A stretch of 64,000 bases of DNA from Treponema rectale. GTDB lineage: Bacteria; Spirochaetota; Spirochaetia; Treponematales; Treponemataceae. Under the pieces are notes generated by a model. That model was not told the DNA's origin. It saw only the letters and a program-made list of their open reading frames with translations, and made no database searches. Location: positions 372,001 to 436,000 of the forward strand of contig NZ_JACHFR010000002.1 in NCBI RefSeq assembly GCF_014202035.1, given 5' to 3'. Every line of letters begins with the position of its first letter. The first letter of the stretch is position 1. Below, in pieces: positions 34,668 through 44,520 of the stretch. Made by a program: the position numbers and the translations under genes.

Positions 34668-36145
34668 TTTTCGCTTCCTCTTAAAACCGGGTTGAAGGCA
34701 TCTCTGAGTCCGTTTCCAAATTCATTAAAACAGATGAGGAGAATAGATATGAAGGCTGCCGGAAAGAATACGCAGTGAGGATGAATGGAAAGTGCGTCCT
34801 GTGCACCGTTGAGCATTGTTCCGACAGAAGTCATTGTGTCACTTTGAAGATTTACAATACCAAGGTAAGTAAGGTTTGCTTCAGAAAAAATTACTCCTGG
34901 AATTGTAAGAACGCTTGTTGTGATGATGAAGCCGATTGCATTCGGGAAGATATGTCTGAAAATCAGACGAAAATCCTTTGCACCTAAAGTGCGGCTTGCC
35001 ATTACGTATTCCTGACCTTTGTAACGGTAGAACTGTGCACGGACAGTTGAGGAAGTTCCAATCCATCCGAAGAAAATAAATGCAACGAACATTGAAAAAA
35101 CCGGTCCTGCTTTTTTTGCAAAATATAACTGGAACAGTGTCATTAAAATTACGGAAGGTATCTGATATAAAATTTCTTTAATACGTTCTGCAATCAAATC
35201 AAAAGTTCCGCCGTAGTATCCTTCAAGAGAGCCAATGATGATTCCTAAAAATAAATTTATGGCAGCAACACAAATACTTAATAAAAGAGAAAGTCTTGCT
35301 CCATAAGCAAGTCTTGTAAAAATATCGTAGCCTGCATTATCTGCGCCAAAAAGGAAGGAAGCGTATTTATTATTTTGATATCTGTACCATTCTTTATAAA
35401 GAACTCTGGTTTCAAACTGTGTTCCGTCCATTCTGGAGATAAACATTGCCGGTGAGGAAGAATTATTTTCATAAAGAAAAATATCTTTTACTTTTTCACT
35501 ATCATCTTTAAGGGCAAACCCATGATCATCTGTTAAGAACCATGCATTCTGATCATTTTTGTAGACAGGACTTTTAATTTTCTTGCGGTCGATAATCGGA
35601 TAGAAAAGCTGTCTGCCGGTTTCTTTTTCGTAGTTTAAGGCTGCTTCATATTCTTCTTTTGTGAGAAGTTTTTTTATCCAGCCGACTTTTGCATAATCAT
35701 CAATTTTTACTTTGAACCATTTTTGCGGGCGGTTTGCAATGCTGTAAGTTTTTGTTCCGTAAAATTTTTTTACAGCTCCAGGAATATTATTCAGATAATC
35801 GAAAGTCTGTTCATTGACTTCTGTAATAGAGCATCCGTTCCAGAAAGCGGTGTTTTCAAATAATGAACATTTTGGAGATGCGTATGCGTAGTAGCCGTCT
35901 TTATCAGAAATCTTATATGAAGAAAAAACAGGGGCAAAAACTGCATATAAAATTAAAGCGATGATTATAAAAAAACAGATGACGGAGCCGCGGTTTTTTG
36001 CAAAACGAATCATTGCATCCTTAAAATATCCGGTTGGTTTTGTCTGAAGTTTGCATTCACCTAAAGTATTGTTCAGCTGAACAAATTTGAATTTTGATTT
36101 ATCAATTTTTATACTGCATGGATCAGTCTTATTTTCATAATTCAT
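34664..36145 (-). CDS. oppC: OppC-type permease with large extracytoplasmic insertion
   Basis: A 493-residue permease. TM1 is at about 54-72, and the conserved OppC segment GADNAGYDIFTRLAYGARLSL begins near 267, followed by five more membrane helices and the EAA loop (ASRTLGAKDFRLIFRHIFPNA). Between TM1 and TM2 are about 190 residues, far more than the 40-60 of classical OppC. This region is soluble and rich in Tyr, Lys, Asp and Asn. It overlaps oppB by 11 bases. The insertion may help receive substrate, since no binding protein gene is adjacent (inference). Confidence 0.85.
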   Translation of the reverse strand: MNYENKTDPCSIKIDKSKFKFVQLNNTLGECKLQTKPTGYFKDAMIRFAKNRGSVICFFIIIALILYAVFAPVFSSYKISDKDGYYAYASPKCSLFENTAFWNGCSITEVNEQTFDYLNNIPGAVKKFYGTKTYSIANRPQKWFKVKIDDYAKVGWIKKLLTKEEYEAALNYEKETGRQLFYPIIDRKKIKSPVYKNDQNAWFLTDDHGFALKDDSEKVKDIFLYENNSSSPAMFISRMDGTQFETRVLYKEWYRYQNNKYASFLFGADNAGYDIFTRLAYGARLSLLLSICVAAINLFLGIIIGSLEGYYGGTFDLIAERIKEILYQIPSVILMTLFQLYFAKKAGPVFSMFVAFIFFGWIGTSSTVRAQFYRYKGQEYVMASRTLGAKDFRLIFRHIFPNAIGFIITTSVLTIPGVIFSEANLTYLGIVNLQSDTMTSVGTMLNGAQDALSIHPHCVFFPAAFISILLICFNEFGNGLRDAFNPVLRGSEK

Positions 36146-37103
36146 TTGTTTTATTTCCTCCCATGCGGATTCTAGGGTCTATAAAACCGTAGCTAAGGTC
36201 AAAGAGTATTCCTGCAGCAAGACCGATGGAAATGTAAAACATGGAACACATCATGAAGACGCTGTAGTCTTTTTGCGAAATAGAAAGAATGTAAGTTTTT
36301 CCGATTCCAGGTACGGCAAAAATCTGTTCGATAATCATACTGCCTGCAATTACGTAAAGAAAATCTGCCAGGTACGTAGGGATGAGCGGTACAAGAGAAT
36401 TGCGCAGTGCATGTCTTACAGTCGCCTGCTTTTTAGACAGGCCTTTTGTTACTGCAAGGAGCATGTATTCACTGGTAAGGGATTCTGTAAGTTCAGCCCT
36501 GATGAGACGCATCTGTCCGGCAATAGGACCAAAAGAGAGGGCTAGAACAGGAAGTATGGCACTGTGAAACATTGTCCAGGAAAACCAGTCATTGCCGGAA
36601 GCAAGAACAAGAGGACACAGATTCAGTTTAAAACCTATAAAATACTGGAGAAGAAATGCATAAACAAAAGAAGGTACAGATATAAAGAACATAATGAAAA
36701 CCTGAATTATGTGATCAGGCCATTTGTTTTTGTAGACTGCAGCTGTTATTCCAAAAATAAGTCCTAAAGGAATAGAAATAATAAGGGAAAAAACGTTTAT
36801 GTATATGGTTGCAGGAAGTTTTGACATGAGATATTCATCAACAGGCTGTAAAAAAGAGCCCATTGTCGTACAGAATCCCCAGTCCCACTTTGTAAACACA
36901 TTTTTTAGAAAAATTGCATATTGAACCAGAACCGGTTTGTTGTAGCCCCAGGCCTGCCTCATGTCAGAGAGGGCTTTGTCATATCCGCCCTGTACGCTTT
37001 CTACCTGATTTGGAAGCAGGCGGATCAGTATAAAGAGCATGGTCATAATTATAAAAAGGCTTAAAACCAGCAGAGCTATTCGTTTTAAAACATATTTCAG
37101 CAT
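36135..37103 (-). CDS. oppB: oligopeptide ABC transporter permease OppB
   Basis: A 322-residue permease with six predicted membrane helices. The N-terminal LKRIALLVLSLFIIMTMLFIL is the OppB first helix, and VTKGLSKKQATVRHALRNSL is the EAA loop that contacts the ATPases. It is the first gene of the oppBCDF operon. No binding-protein gene (oppA) lies upstream. No clear Shine-Dalgarno sequence precedes the ATG. Confidence 0.92.
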   Translation of the reverse strand: MLKYVLKRIALLVLSLFIIMTMLFILIRLLPNQVESVQGGYDKALSDMRQAWGYNKPVLVQYAIFLKNVFTKWDWGFCTTMGSFLQPVDEYLMSKLPATIYINVFSLIISIPLGLIFGITAAVYKNKWPDHIIQVFIMFFISVPSFVYAFLLQYFIGFKLNLCPLVLASGNDWFSWTMFHSAILPVLALSFGPIAGQMRLIRAELTESLTSEYMLLAVTKGLSKKQATVRHALRNSLVPLIPTYLADFLYVIAGSMIIEQIFAVPGIGKTYILSISQKDYSVFMMCSMFYISIGLAAGILFDLSYGFIDPRIRMGGNKTNEL

Positions 37104-37190
37104 ATATGAATTTTCGGCATTATTTTAAAATGCTGAATGCATAATTAAGGGACAAATAAGCAAATTCTATGTGAAAATAATAAAAAAAAA

Positions 37191-37219
37191 TTGAAAAGAT
37201 AAAACAAATTATGTATAAT
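37191..37219 (+). promoter_or_regulatory. promoter of the glycine-rich membrane protein
   Basis: TTGAAA, 17 bases, a perfect TATAAT. Unlike many other genes here it gives a normal leader of about 19 bases with GGAGG. Confidence 0.75.
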
Positions 37220-37244
37220 CATTTAATATAATTTGGAGGAAATA

Positions 37245-37730
37245 ATGGATTTTATCGAAACATTGTTTAACAAAGTAACAGACTTCCTTAAATCACAGAT
37301 TGGTGTATTTGTAGGTCTTGGTCTTGCAGGTGTAGGATTCATTCTTGGATTCTTTGGTTCTTGCGCATTCCTTGGTGTTGCACTTGGTGCACTTGGTCTT
37401 CTTGTTGGTGCATATCTTCGCAATGCAGGAACAAAAACTCCTTTTACAGCTCTTACAGTAACACTTGGTGTACTTGCTGTATTCCTTGGAACACTTATCG
37501 GTGGTTTCTCTGGTGAATCAAAGAAATCTGTTTACCTTAAGTTTAACGAATATGCTTCATCAAATAAATATTATGAAGAAAGAGAGATTGCTGATGCAGA
37601 ACTTAATGTTAAGGTAACGCTTTATAATGATGAAAATAAAATCTCTGACTCTCTTAAGGAAAAAATAAGTAAAAAAGTTGAAAAGATCAATAAAAAGCTT
37701 CCGGAAAGCCTTAGAGGTCGTTCCTGGTAA
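37245..37730 (+). CDS. glycine-rich two-helix membrane protein of unknown function
   Basis: A 161-residue protein. Residues about 15-50 and 60-90 are two or three hydrophobic stretches full of glycine (VGLGLAGVGFILGFFGS), a glycine-zipper pattern. The rest is a charged, Lys/Glu-rich tail ending LRGRSW. A strong Shine-Dalgarno GGAGG is 5 bases before the ATG, and a good promoter and terminator make it a single-gene unit, probably well expressed. I do not recognise the family. Confidence 0.75.
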   Translation: MDFIETLFNKVTDFLKSQIGVFVGLGLAGVGFILGFFGSCAFLGVALGALGLLVGAYLRNAGTKTPFTALTVTLGVLAVFLGTLIGGFSGESKKSVYLKFNEYASSNKYYEEREIADAELNVKVTLYNDENKISDSLKEKISKKVEKINKKLPESLRGRSW

Positions 37731-37752
37731 TATTTTCTTGAAATAAGAAAAA

Positions 37753-37799
37753 GGGGGTTGTCTGGTATTTTTTTATGCCGGACAGCCCCAATTTTTTTG
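37753..37799. terminator. bidirectional terminator
   Basis: GGGGTTGTCTGGTAT pairs with ATGCCGGACAGCCCC through several G-U pairs, followed by seven T. It ends the gene upstream and may stop pepF transcripts from the other side. Confidence 0.8.
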
Positions 37800-37805
37800 T
37801 CTGTT

Positions 37806-39650
37806 TTATTTACAAAATTCCTTAATTTCTTCCATATACATGTTGATTGCATTCTGCCAGAAATCTTTTTTTGTAATATCAAACCCTGCCTGAAGGCACA
37901 GATTTTCACAGGACATACTGCCGGTATTGCTCAAAATAGTACAATATTTTTCTGCAAAAGATGTTCCTTCTTTTTTGTAAAGGGCATATAATCCGCTGGC
38001 AAACAGCTGTCCGAAGGCATAAGGGTAGTTATAAAAATCAAAATCCGTTGAATAATAATGACTTTTAACAGCCCACATGTATTCGTGGCGTTCTTCATTT
38101 AATCCGTCACCGTAGCTGCGTTCCTGTGCATCTTTCATCAGCTGGCAGAAATCGTCTGCATTGAGTTCTCCTTCTGAACGTTTTTCAAATACACTCTGTT
38201 CAAAATAAAATCTGCAGAGGATATCTACGAGTACCTGACTTGCATCCTGTAAATCTGTTTCTATCATTTTGAGTTTATCTTCATCAGAACAGGTTGCAAT
38301 CATATCCTGCTTTACGATTGTTTCTGCAAAAGTGCTTGCTGTTTCTGCCAGTGTCATCGGATAAGAAAAGAAAGCTGCTGGTTTATTTTTCATGCAGCTG
38401 AAGTGGAAAGCGTGTCCCAGTTCATGAGCAAGAGTTATGATGTCGCTGAAAGTTCCGGTAAAGTTTGTAAGGATGCGGCTCTGGTGTCCTTTTGGAAAAT
38501 CTTCATCGTAAGCACCACCGACTTTTCCTGGACGAACTTTTGCATCAATCCATCCTGATTCAAAGGCCTGTTTTGCAAAATCTCCCATCTTTTTAGAAAA
38601 GGAATTGTATTCTTTTATGATATATTCTTTTGCGTCAGAAAAGGACCATTCTTTTGTAAGAAGAGAATTTTCTGTTCCTGTACTGGAGGAATTTTTTGAA
38701 GGAAGCGGAGCAAATAAATCGTAGAAAGCGATTCCTTTTTGAGAAGAAGTACTTGCTGTCGTGCCTGCTTCTTTAAGAAGCTGAGCTTTTTTCTGCCAGT
38801 ATTTTCTCCATTCCGGAAGACTGTCTTCGATAACGGAAATCATTGCTTCAAGAGTTTTGCGGGAAAGACGGCTGGTAAAAAGGGAACGGTCCAGGGCTGT
38901 GTTCCAGCGGCGGCGTTTATTTAAAGAAACAGTTTCTCCTTTTAAATTGTTAAGGGCTGCGGCAATGGCAATTCTGTTTTGAGAAAGAAGATTTATTTCT
39001 TTAGCCCAGGCTTCTTTGCGTACTGCAGGATCATTAGAAAAAGCATCGTTTCTTATTTCGTTAAAAGTTTTGCCGTTTTCGTCATGGAGATTGGAAATAA
39101 TCTGTTCCTGTAAAAGTCCCCAGGCATTTCCTCCTGTGCGGGAAAGTTCTCCTGCAAGTTTTTCTTCTGCCGGTGACATAAGGTGTTTTGATTCTTCAAG
39201 AATTTCTTCAAGAAGGAATTTGTATTCGGCATATTCAGGAAAGCGATTGTAAAACTCTTCAAGATAAATCTGATGAGATACGAGTATTGCAGAAAATTTT
39301 ATTTCCAGCTGATGAATGTTATTTTTTAATTCATCGATTTTTGAAAGATTATTTATATATTCAGTGTTTGTTGTATCTGTTGAATATACAATGTAAGCGT
39401 AGGCAGAAAGAGTTTGTGCACTGGCGATAAGTTTGTCTTCTGTTTCAAGATAAGTTTTAAGCCACTGTGCAAAATCAAAATTAGAATTTGCTTCCCGGGT
39501 AAAACGGTCTGCTGTTTCTAAAAATTCTTCACAGGTTTTTCTTAAAGTCTCTGTTTCGTTAACGGCTGCTTTATATTCAGCGGAATCAATTGAAGCAAAA
39601 AGACTGTCCAGATTCCAGAGCGGAATGTTATTTAAATCGTTTGTATTCAT
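37806..39650 (-). CDS. pepF: oligoendopeptidase F (M3B)
   Basis: A 614-residue zinc oligopeptidase of normal PepF length. The zinc motif HELGHAFHF is near residue 409, with the third ligand glutamate in MTLAETASTFAE 25 residues later. It cleaves short peptides in the cytosol, a natural partner for the nearby opp importer. No Shine-Dalgarno sequence is present; a TTGTAA-17-TAAAAT promoter starts transcription at the ATG. Confidence 0.95.
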   Translation of the reverse strand: MNTNDLNNIPLWNLDSLFASIDSAEYKAAVNETETLRKTCEEFLETADRFTREANSNFDFAQWLKTYLETEDKLIASAQTLSAYAYIVYSTDTTNTEYINNLSKIDELKNNIHQLEIKFSAILVSHQIYLEEFYNRFPEYAEYKFLLEEILEESKHLMSPAEEKLAGELSRTGGNAWGLLQEQIISNLHDENGKTFNEIRNDAFSNDPAVRKEAWAKEINLLSQNRIAIAAALNNLKGETVSLNKRRRWNTALDRSLFTSRLSRKTLEAMISVIEDSLPEWRKYWQKKAQLLKEAGTTASTSSQKGIAFYDLFAPLPSKNSSSTGTENSLLTKEWSFSDAKEYIIKEYNSFSKKMGDFAKQAFESGWIDAKVRPGKVGGAYDEDFPKGHQSRILTNFTGTFSDIITLAHELGHAFHFSCMKNKPAAFFSYPMTLAETASTFAETIVKQDMIATCSDEDKLKMIETDLQDASQVLVDILCRFYFEQSVFEKRSEGELNADDFCQLMKDAQERSYGDGLNEERHEYMWAVKSHYYSTDFDFYNYPYAFGQLFASGLYALYKKEGTSFAEKYCTILSNTGSMSCENLCLQAGFDITKKDFWQNAINMYMEEIKEFCK

Positions 39651-39656
39651 ACGAAT

Positions 39657-39685
39657 ATTTTATTGATTTTAAGATGCAATTACAA
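39657..39685 (-). promoter_or_regulatory. promoter of pepF (leaderless)
   Basis: TTGTAA, 17 bases, TAAAAT on the minus strand. The expected start is 39650, the first base of the pepF ATG. Confidence 0.65.
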
Positions 39686-39728
39686 TTTGTGTAAAACATG
39701 ATACACTTGAGGACAACGGAGATATTTA

Positions 39729-41222
39729 ATGAAAAAAATTTATTCTGATACACGTGAACTTGATAAAGCAGCCCGCAGCACATTTGGACTTACAGAAGAT
39801 ATTATGATGGAAAATGCAGCTGCTGCAATGGAAAAAGAAATCTCTGATTATATAAAAAAATGCAATGGTCCTTTTTTATCACGGCCGACAGTTTTAGTTT
39901 TATGCGGCGGTGGAAATAACGGAGGTGACGGATATGCACTTGCCCGCCGGCTTATTTCTCATGATGTTTCTGTAACGGTTTGTGAAGTTCTTGAAGCAAA
40001 GAGTGAAATGTGTATTTTGCAGAAAGAGCGTGCAAAAAAAAGTGGAGTTCATTTTATAAGTTTTTATGAACTGGATGATTTTTTAACGGAAACAAGTTTT
40101 GATTTAAAAGCTGTAGCTGACTGTATTTTTGGAAGCGGGTTTCATGGTGAACTTCCGGTGCAGGCAAAAGCTGTTCTTGATGCTGTAAATAAAGAAAAGG
40201 GTCTGCTGAAACTTGCCTGTGATATTCCTTCAGGAATTTATTTTAAAGCAGACGTAACGGTTACTATGGGTGCATTAAAAACACAGCTCTTTACGGACCG
40301 TTCAAAAGATATGTGCGGAAAAATAAAAGTTGCAGATCTTGGAATCAGCAGAAGTTCTTTTGAAAACTGTCCGTCGGTACAGCCGGAAGCATTTTTGCTT
40401 GAAGAATCAGATCTTGTTCTTCCGATTAGAGAAAAACAGAATGTGCATAAAGGAACCTTCGGTCATACGGTAATTTACAGTGGAGAAAAAACCGGAGCTT
40501 CCGTAATTGTAGGAACTGCCGCATTAAATTTTGGAAGCGGTCTTGTAAGTCTTGTGGATAAAACCGACGGTCTTGAAAATAAAAACATTCCTTATGAACT
40601 TATGACGGGAAAACAGCTGCCGGAAAATACTACAGCAGTTGCACTGGGAATGGGGCTTGGTATAAATAATGACTGCGGAAATGAATACCTTGAAACCCTG
40701 ATTGAAAATAAAAATATTGCTGCTGTGCTTGATGCCGACATTCTTTCTGGAGAAAAGTTTTCTGAAAAATTAAAGGAACTTTTATACAGTCGCCGCGGAC
40801 TTGATAATTTAATACTTACTCCGCATCCTAAAGAATTTGCAAACATGATGAAACATCTTGGGCTTGGAGAATATGAAGCAGCTGATGTTGTGGAAAACAA
40901 GCTTGAATGTGCAAAAAAGTTCTGTAGTGAATTTGAAGGCGTTACTTTGATTTTGAAAGGTGCCGATGTTGTTATTGCTCAGAAAAATCCTTCTGAAGAA
41001 AATGTCAGGATTTATGTGAATGTGTTCGGCACCGCTGCTCTTGCAAAGGCAGGGAGCGGAGATGTTCTTGGGGGATTCGCGGCGGCGCTTCTTGCCCAGC
41101 ATAAAAATTCTCTGGGGAGTGCAGTTCATGCTTCCCTGGCACATGCCCTGGCTTCTCAAAAGTGCAGTGTGAATTTTTCGCTTACTCCATTTGAACTGAT
41201 TTCGTACTTAAAGCAGATTTAA
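39729..41222 (+). CDS. nnr: bifunctional NAD(P)H-hydrate epimerase/dehydratase
   Basis: A 497-residue fusion. The N-terminal YjeF_N epimerase domain (1-200) shows ENAAAAMEKE and GGGNNGGDGYALARRL near 58-73. The C-terminal YjeF_C ribokinase-like domain shows LTPHPKEFANM and GTAALAKAGSGDVLGGF. Together they repair NADHX and NADPHX back to NAD(P)H using ADP. GGAG is 10 bases before the ATG, with TGA-TACACT upstream as likely promoter, so this gene has a leader. It is divergent from pepF. Confidence 0.95.
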   Translation: MKKIYSDTRELDKAARSTFGLTEDIMMENAAAAMEKEISDYIKKCNGPFLSRPTVLVLCGGGNNGGDGYALARRLISHDVSVTVCEVLEAKSEMCILQKERAKKSGVHFISFYELDDFLTETSFDLKAVADCIFGSGFHGELPVQAKAVLDAVNKEKGLLKLACDIPSGIYFKADVTVTMGALKTQLFTDRSKDMCGKIKVADLGISRSSFENCPSVQPEAFLLEESDLVLPIREKQNVHKGTFGHTVIYSGEKTGASVIVGTAALNFGSGLVSLVDKTDGLENKNIPYELMTGKQLPENTTAVALGMGLGINNDCGNEYLETLIENKNIAAVLDADILSGEKFSEKLKELLYSRRGLDNLILTPHPKEFANMMKHLGLGEYEAADVVENKLECAKKFCSEFEGVTLILKGADVVIAQKNPSEENVRIYVNVFGTAALAKAGSGDVLGGFAAALLAQHKNSLGSAVHASLAHALASQKCSVNFSLTPFELISYLKQI

Positions 41223-41243
41223 ATAAAAATAAACCTCAATTTA

Positions 41244-41272
41244 TGTACAGGCTGTGATTACTCATGTAGAAT
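41244..41272 (+). promoter_or_regulatory. promoter of the TolC-MacAB operon (leaderless first gene)
   Basis: TGTACA, 17 bases, TAGAAT; the expected start is within two bases of the ATG at 41281. No Shine-Dalgarno sequence. Confidence 0.5.
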
Positions 41273-41280
41273 GTCAGTTG

Positions 41281-42714
41281 ATGAAAAAACAAATTTACAT
41301 TTTTGTGTTGATGGCAGCAGCTCAGTTGAGTCATGCACATCAGAATGTAAACGATCTGCTTGAAGGGTATTTGAAAAACGATTTGGATTTACAAAAGTTG
41401 ACGAGTCAGGTGCAGCAGAAGTTATTAACAAAAAAATCAACGGCTGTTTCAAACGGAATTTCTGTACAGCTTTCTACAGGTACGGTTACGATTACCGGCG
41501 GAGATTCAACTCAGATAGAATTTTCTCCGGAACTTGAAGTAAAAATTCCTCAGGCAGAAAACTTAACCTTAAGTGCTTTTACATCAGTTTCTGTTTCTTC
41601 AGATGAAGATTCAAAAACTTTTACGTCTACAAGTTTAAGTCTTGCGGCAGATATTTATTCCGGTGCCGGTGAAGAAAGAAAAATAACACTGCTTGAAGCA
41701 GAGCGGGATTATCTTGAAACCAGACGTTCCCTTCAGAATGGTTTTTTAGAAACAGAAACAGAGTTTTATGAATCATTAAAATCTCTTTATGAAATTGCTT
41801 CTCAGATTGTAAGTGCAGAAAAAAGTCTTTATGAAGACACAATCGATTTTGAAAAAATAAAAGCTCAGGGGTACAGTACCGGTTCTACAACGTACAGACT
41901 TGCGCAGTCAGAAGTAAAAACTGATGAACATAATGTTGAAGTTTACAGACATAAGCTTGAGCGGGAAGTAAAGATTTTTGCTTCAAAGTGCGGAACTTCT
42001 TATGATGAAAAAAATGCGCTGGATTTTCTTCCGTCAGAAATAATGTCTGTTGAACCGGTGAATGTGGATTCATTTAAAAAAGAAAATTACGTAAAAATAG
42101 AAAATGCTGTCTGGACAAATTACATAAATGAATTGAAACGAAAAGCTGACAAGACTCACACATTAAAAGGTTCTGCCGGATATACTTTTGATAATAAAGT
42201 TTCAGGTTCAAATTCAACAGAGAATAAATATGCAGATACGGTAGATGCTTCTCTTTCTTATACATGGGATTCCACGGCTTTGACTGCTACGGCTGGTGTT
42301 TCTGTTCCTGTAGATTCCGGCAATCCGATTTATAAACTTGGTCTTAGTTTTAATCCGAGCCAGTTTATAATTTCTAAACTTCAGAAACTTTCTGATGAGG
42401 AAGCTGCAAAGATAGAAGAGCTTGCCGTAAAGAGTGCTCACAGTGATTATGAAACGGCTGTAATTTCTCAACGGACTTCTGCTGCAGATATTCTATGGGA
42501 TAAAAGTGTTCTTGAAGAAAATTATGACATGTATGTTACTTTGGAAAAAGATACGGCGTTGTATTTAAAGCGTGGAATTATTTCTGAAAGTGAATATAAG
42601 TCTGCACAGGTAAATAAAGAAAATTACAGAATAAAACTTTTGATAAATGCACTTGAACTTATCATTTACAATAATGAAACAAAAGTTTTGTTTGTTCGGG
42701 ATGAAGAATTGTAA
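41281..42714 (+). CDS. TolC-like outer membrane efflux protein
   Basis: A 477-residue protein with a signal peptide (MKKQIYIFVLMAAAQLSHA). The mature part starts with a helix (VNDLLEGYLKNDLDLQKL), then strand-rich and long coiled helical regions as in TolC/OMF channels. Sequence similarity to textbook TolC is low, so the assignment leans on operon order: a membrane-fusion protein, ATPase and permease follow. The gene is likely the first of a four-gene efflux operon. Confidence 0.7.
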   Translation: MKKQIYIFVLMAAAQLSHAHQNVNDLLEGYLKNDLDLQKLTSQVQQKLLTKKSTAVSNGISVQLSTGTVTITGGDSTQIEFSPELEVKIPQAENLTLSAFTSVSVSSDEDSKTFTSTSLSLAADIYSGAGEERKITLLEAERDYLETRRSLQNGFLETETEFYESLKSLYEIASQIVSAEKSLYEDTIDFEKIKAQGYSTGSTTYRLAQSEVKTDEHNVEVYRHKLEREVKIFASKCGTSYDEKNALDFLPSEIMSVEPVNVDSFKKENYVKIENAVWTNYINELKRKADKTHTLKGSAGYTFDNKVSGSNSTENKYADTVDASLSYTWDSTALTATAGVSVPVDSGNPIYKLGLSFNPSQFIISKLQKLSDEEAAKIEELAVKSAHSDYETAVISQRTSAADILWDKSVLEENYDMYVTLEKDTALYLKRGIISESEYKSAQVNKENYRIKLLINALELIIYNNETKVLFVRDEEL

Positions 42715-42759
42715 TGAGATGTAATGAATCGTAATGAATTGCAAGGTGGGGAATCATAA

Positions 42760-43818
42760 ATGAAAAGAAAACAGAAAATTAAAATAGCTGTATTTTCTAT
42801 GGCAGGACTTGCCGCAGTAATTGTTGTTTTGTTTGCAGCACGTTCTTTTCTTGCTGAAGATGATATAAGTAATGTTACATATAGAGTAAGGCAGGAAAAA
42901 TATGAAAATGTAATTGATGTTGCCGGGGTTGTTTCTGCAGCACAGGAACAGACTTTGCAGGCACTTTCTGACGGAACTGTTGTTGGGGTTTTTGTTAAGC
43001 AGGGAGATCATGTAAAAAAAGGCGATATTATCATTCAGCTGGATGATACGACACAGCAGTATAATCTTGCCAAACATGATTATGAAATGGAAACTACCCG
43101 TATCAGCGGTTCAAAAAAAGAGCTGGCGTTAAAAGAAACGGAGAGGCTTTCTCTAGTTCAGAAAATTGCAGAAAGAAAAGTAATGGCAACTTTTGACGGA
43201 ATAATTGCAGATATTGATGTTGCTGTTGGAGATTCACTTGAAGCAAAAGATTCTGTAGGAACTCTTGTTGATGTTTCTTATCTTCTTGCAGATGTTGAAA
43301 TTGCAGAAACTGATGTATCGAAACTTTCTGTAGGCCAGACGGTTGAGTTTACGTTTCCGGCACATTCAGGTTTGATAACCGGTTATGTTGTAGGATGGCC
43401 TGCTATTGGCGAAGTAACAAGCCGTGGTGCGACTGTCGTAAATGCAAAGCTGAGAATTGATTCACCTTATCCTGAAGAGATTCTTCCAAATTTTTCTTTC
43501 AGCGGAAAAATAAAAATTTCACCTGATGAGAATTTTCTTATCGTAGAAAAATATGCTGTTGCCCGTGACGGTAAAGAAGCTTATGTCGTAAAAAAATCTT
43601 CTGATGAAAAAATAAAAGTTACTGTTCGTCCTTATGATGTTGAATACGTAAGGATTGAAAGCGGTGACATAAAAGCCGGAGATATTCTTAAGGCTCAGAG
43701 TTCTGCAGAAAAATCCGGACAGCAGCGCGGCATGAACATGAAAAATAAGAACAGTAAAAATAATACAAATACGAAAAATAGTCCTGGTGCAGGCGGTCCT
43801 CCGCCGGGAGGATTCTAG
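42760..43818 (+). CDS. MacA-like periplasmic adaptor (membrane fusion protein)
   Basis: A 352-residue protein with one N-terminal membrane segment. The HlyD/MacA lipoyl half-motifs are clear: VVGVFVKQGDHVKKGDIIIQLD near 69-90 and a matching second half VMATFDGIIADIDVAVGD. A short coiled hairpin and beta-barrel follow, and the tail is Asn/Lys and Gly/Pro rich. It should link the MacB-like permease to the TolC-like channel. AGGTGGGG lies before the start. The stop TAG overlaps the GTG of the next gene by one base. Confidence 0.88.
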   Translation: MKRKQKIKIAVFSMAGLAAVIVVLFAARSFLAEDDISNVTYRVRQEKYENVIDVAGVVSAAQEQTLQALSDGTVVGVFVKQGDHVKKGDIIIQLDDTTQQYNLAKHDYEMETTRISGSKKELALKETERLSLVQKIAERKVMATFDGIIADIDVAVGDSLEAKDSVGTLVDVSYLLADVEIAETDVSKLSVGQTVEFTFPAHSGLITGYVVGWPAIGEVTSRGATVVNAKLRIDSPYPEEILPNFSFSGKIKISPDENFLIVEKYAVARDGKEAYVVKKSSDEKIKVTVRPYDVEYVRIESGDIKAGDILKAQSSAEKSGQQRGMNMKNKNSKNNTNTKNSPGAGGPPPGGF

Positions 43819-44519
43819 TGGAAGACTCTGTAATAACTCTGGAACATGTTAAGCGCAGTTACATAATGGGAGAAACGGAAGTAAAAGCTCTTCGTGATGT
43901 TTCCTTTGACATTAAGCAGGGAGAGTTTGTAACGATAATGGGGCCTTCCGGTTCCGGTAAATCTACCTGCATGAATATGATTGGCTGTCTGGACAGACCT
44001 ACTGACGGAATTGTAAAGATTAACGGAAAAGAAACTGCCCGCATGTCAGAAAAGGAACTGGCTGTGCTTCGTAATCAGACTGTGGGTTTTGTTTTTCAAC
44101 AGTATTTTTTATTGCCGGCTATGACTGTTTTAGAAAATGTAATGCTTCCTTTGCGTTATGCTGGTATTGAACATCATGACAGAATAATTCTTGCGGAAGA
44201 AGCGCTGGGTAAAGTCGGTTTGTCTGACAGGCTTCATCATCATCCAAGTGAACTTTCCGGTGGTCAGAAGCAGCGTGTTGCAATTGCGCGGGCAACTGTT
44301 ACAAAACCAAAAATAATTCTTGCAGATGAACCGACTGGAGCTTTGGACAGCGAAACCGGTAAATCTGTAATGAAATTATTCTGGGAAGTAAATAAAACCG
44401 GAACAACAGTTGTAATAGTAACTCATGATCCTCGTGTAGGGGCTGCATCAAAAAGATGCATTAGAATTTTTGACGGACTTATTCAGCAGGATTCACTTCA
44501 GGATCCTCAGGAGCTGTAA
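43818..44519 (+). CDS. MacB-type ABC ATPase
   Basis: A 233-residue ATPase of the LolD/MacB class. It has Walker A GPSGSGKSTCMN, the class motif GFVFQQYFLLPAMTVLENV (residues about 88-106), signature LSGGQKQRVAIA and Walker B ILADEPTGALDS. The start codon is GTG with GGGAGG upstream. It works with the permease that follows, as a split MacB whose ATPase and permease are separate proteins. Confidence 0.93.
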   Translation: MEDSVITLEHVKRSYIMGETEVKALRDVSFDIKQGEFVTIMGPSGSGKSTCMNMIGCLDRPTDGIVKINGKETARMSEKELAVLRNQTVGFVFQQYFLLPAMTVLENVMLPLRYAGIEHHDRIILAEEALGKVGLSDRLHHHPSELSGGQKQRVAIARATVTKPKIILADEPTGALDSETGKSVMKLFWEVNKTGTTVVIVTHDPRVGAASKRCIRIFDGLIQQDSLQDPQEL

Positions 44520-44520
44520 A

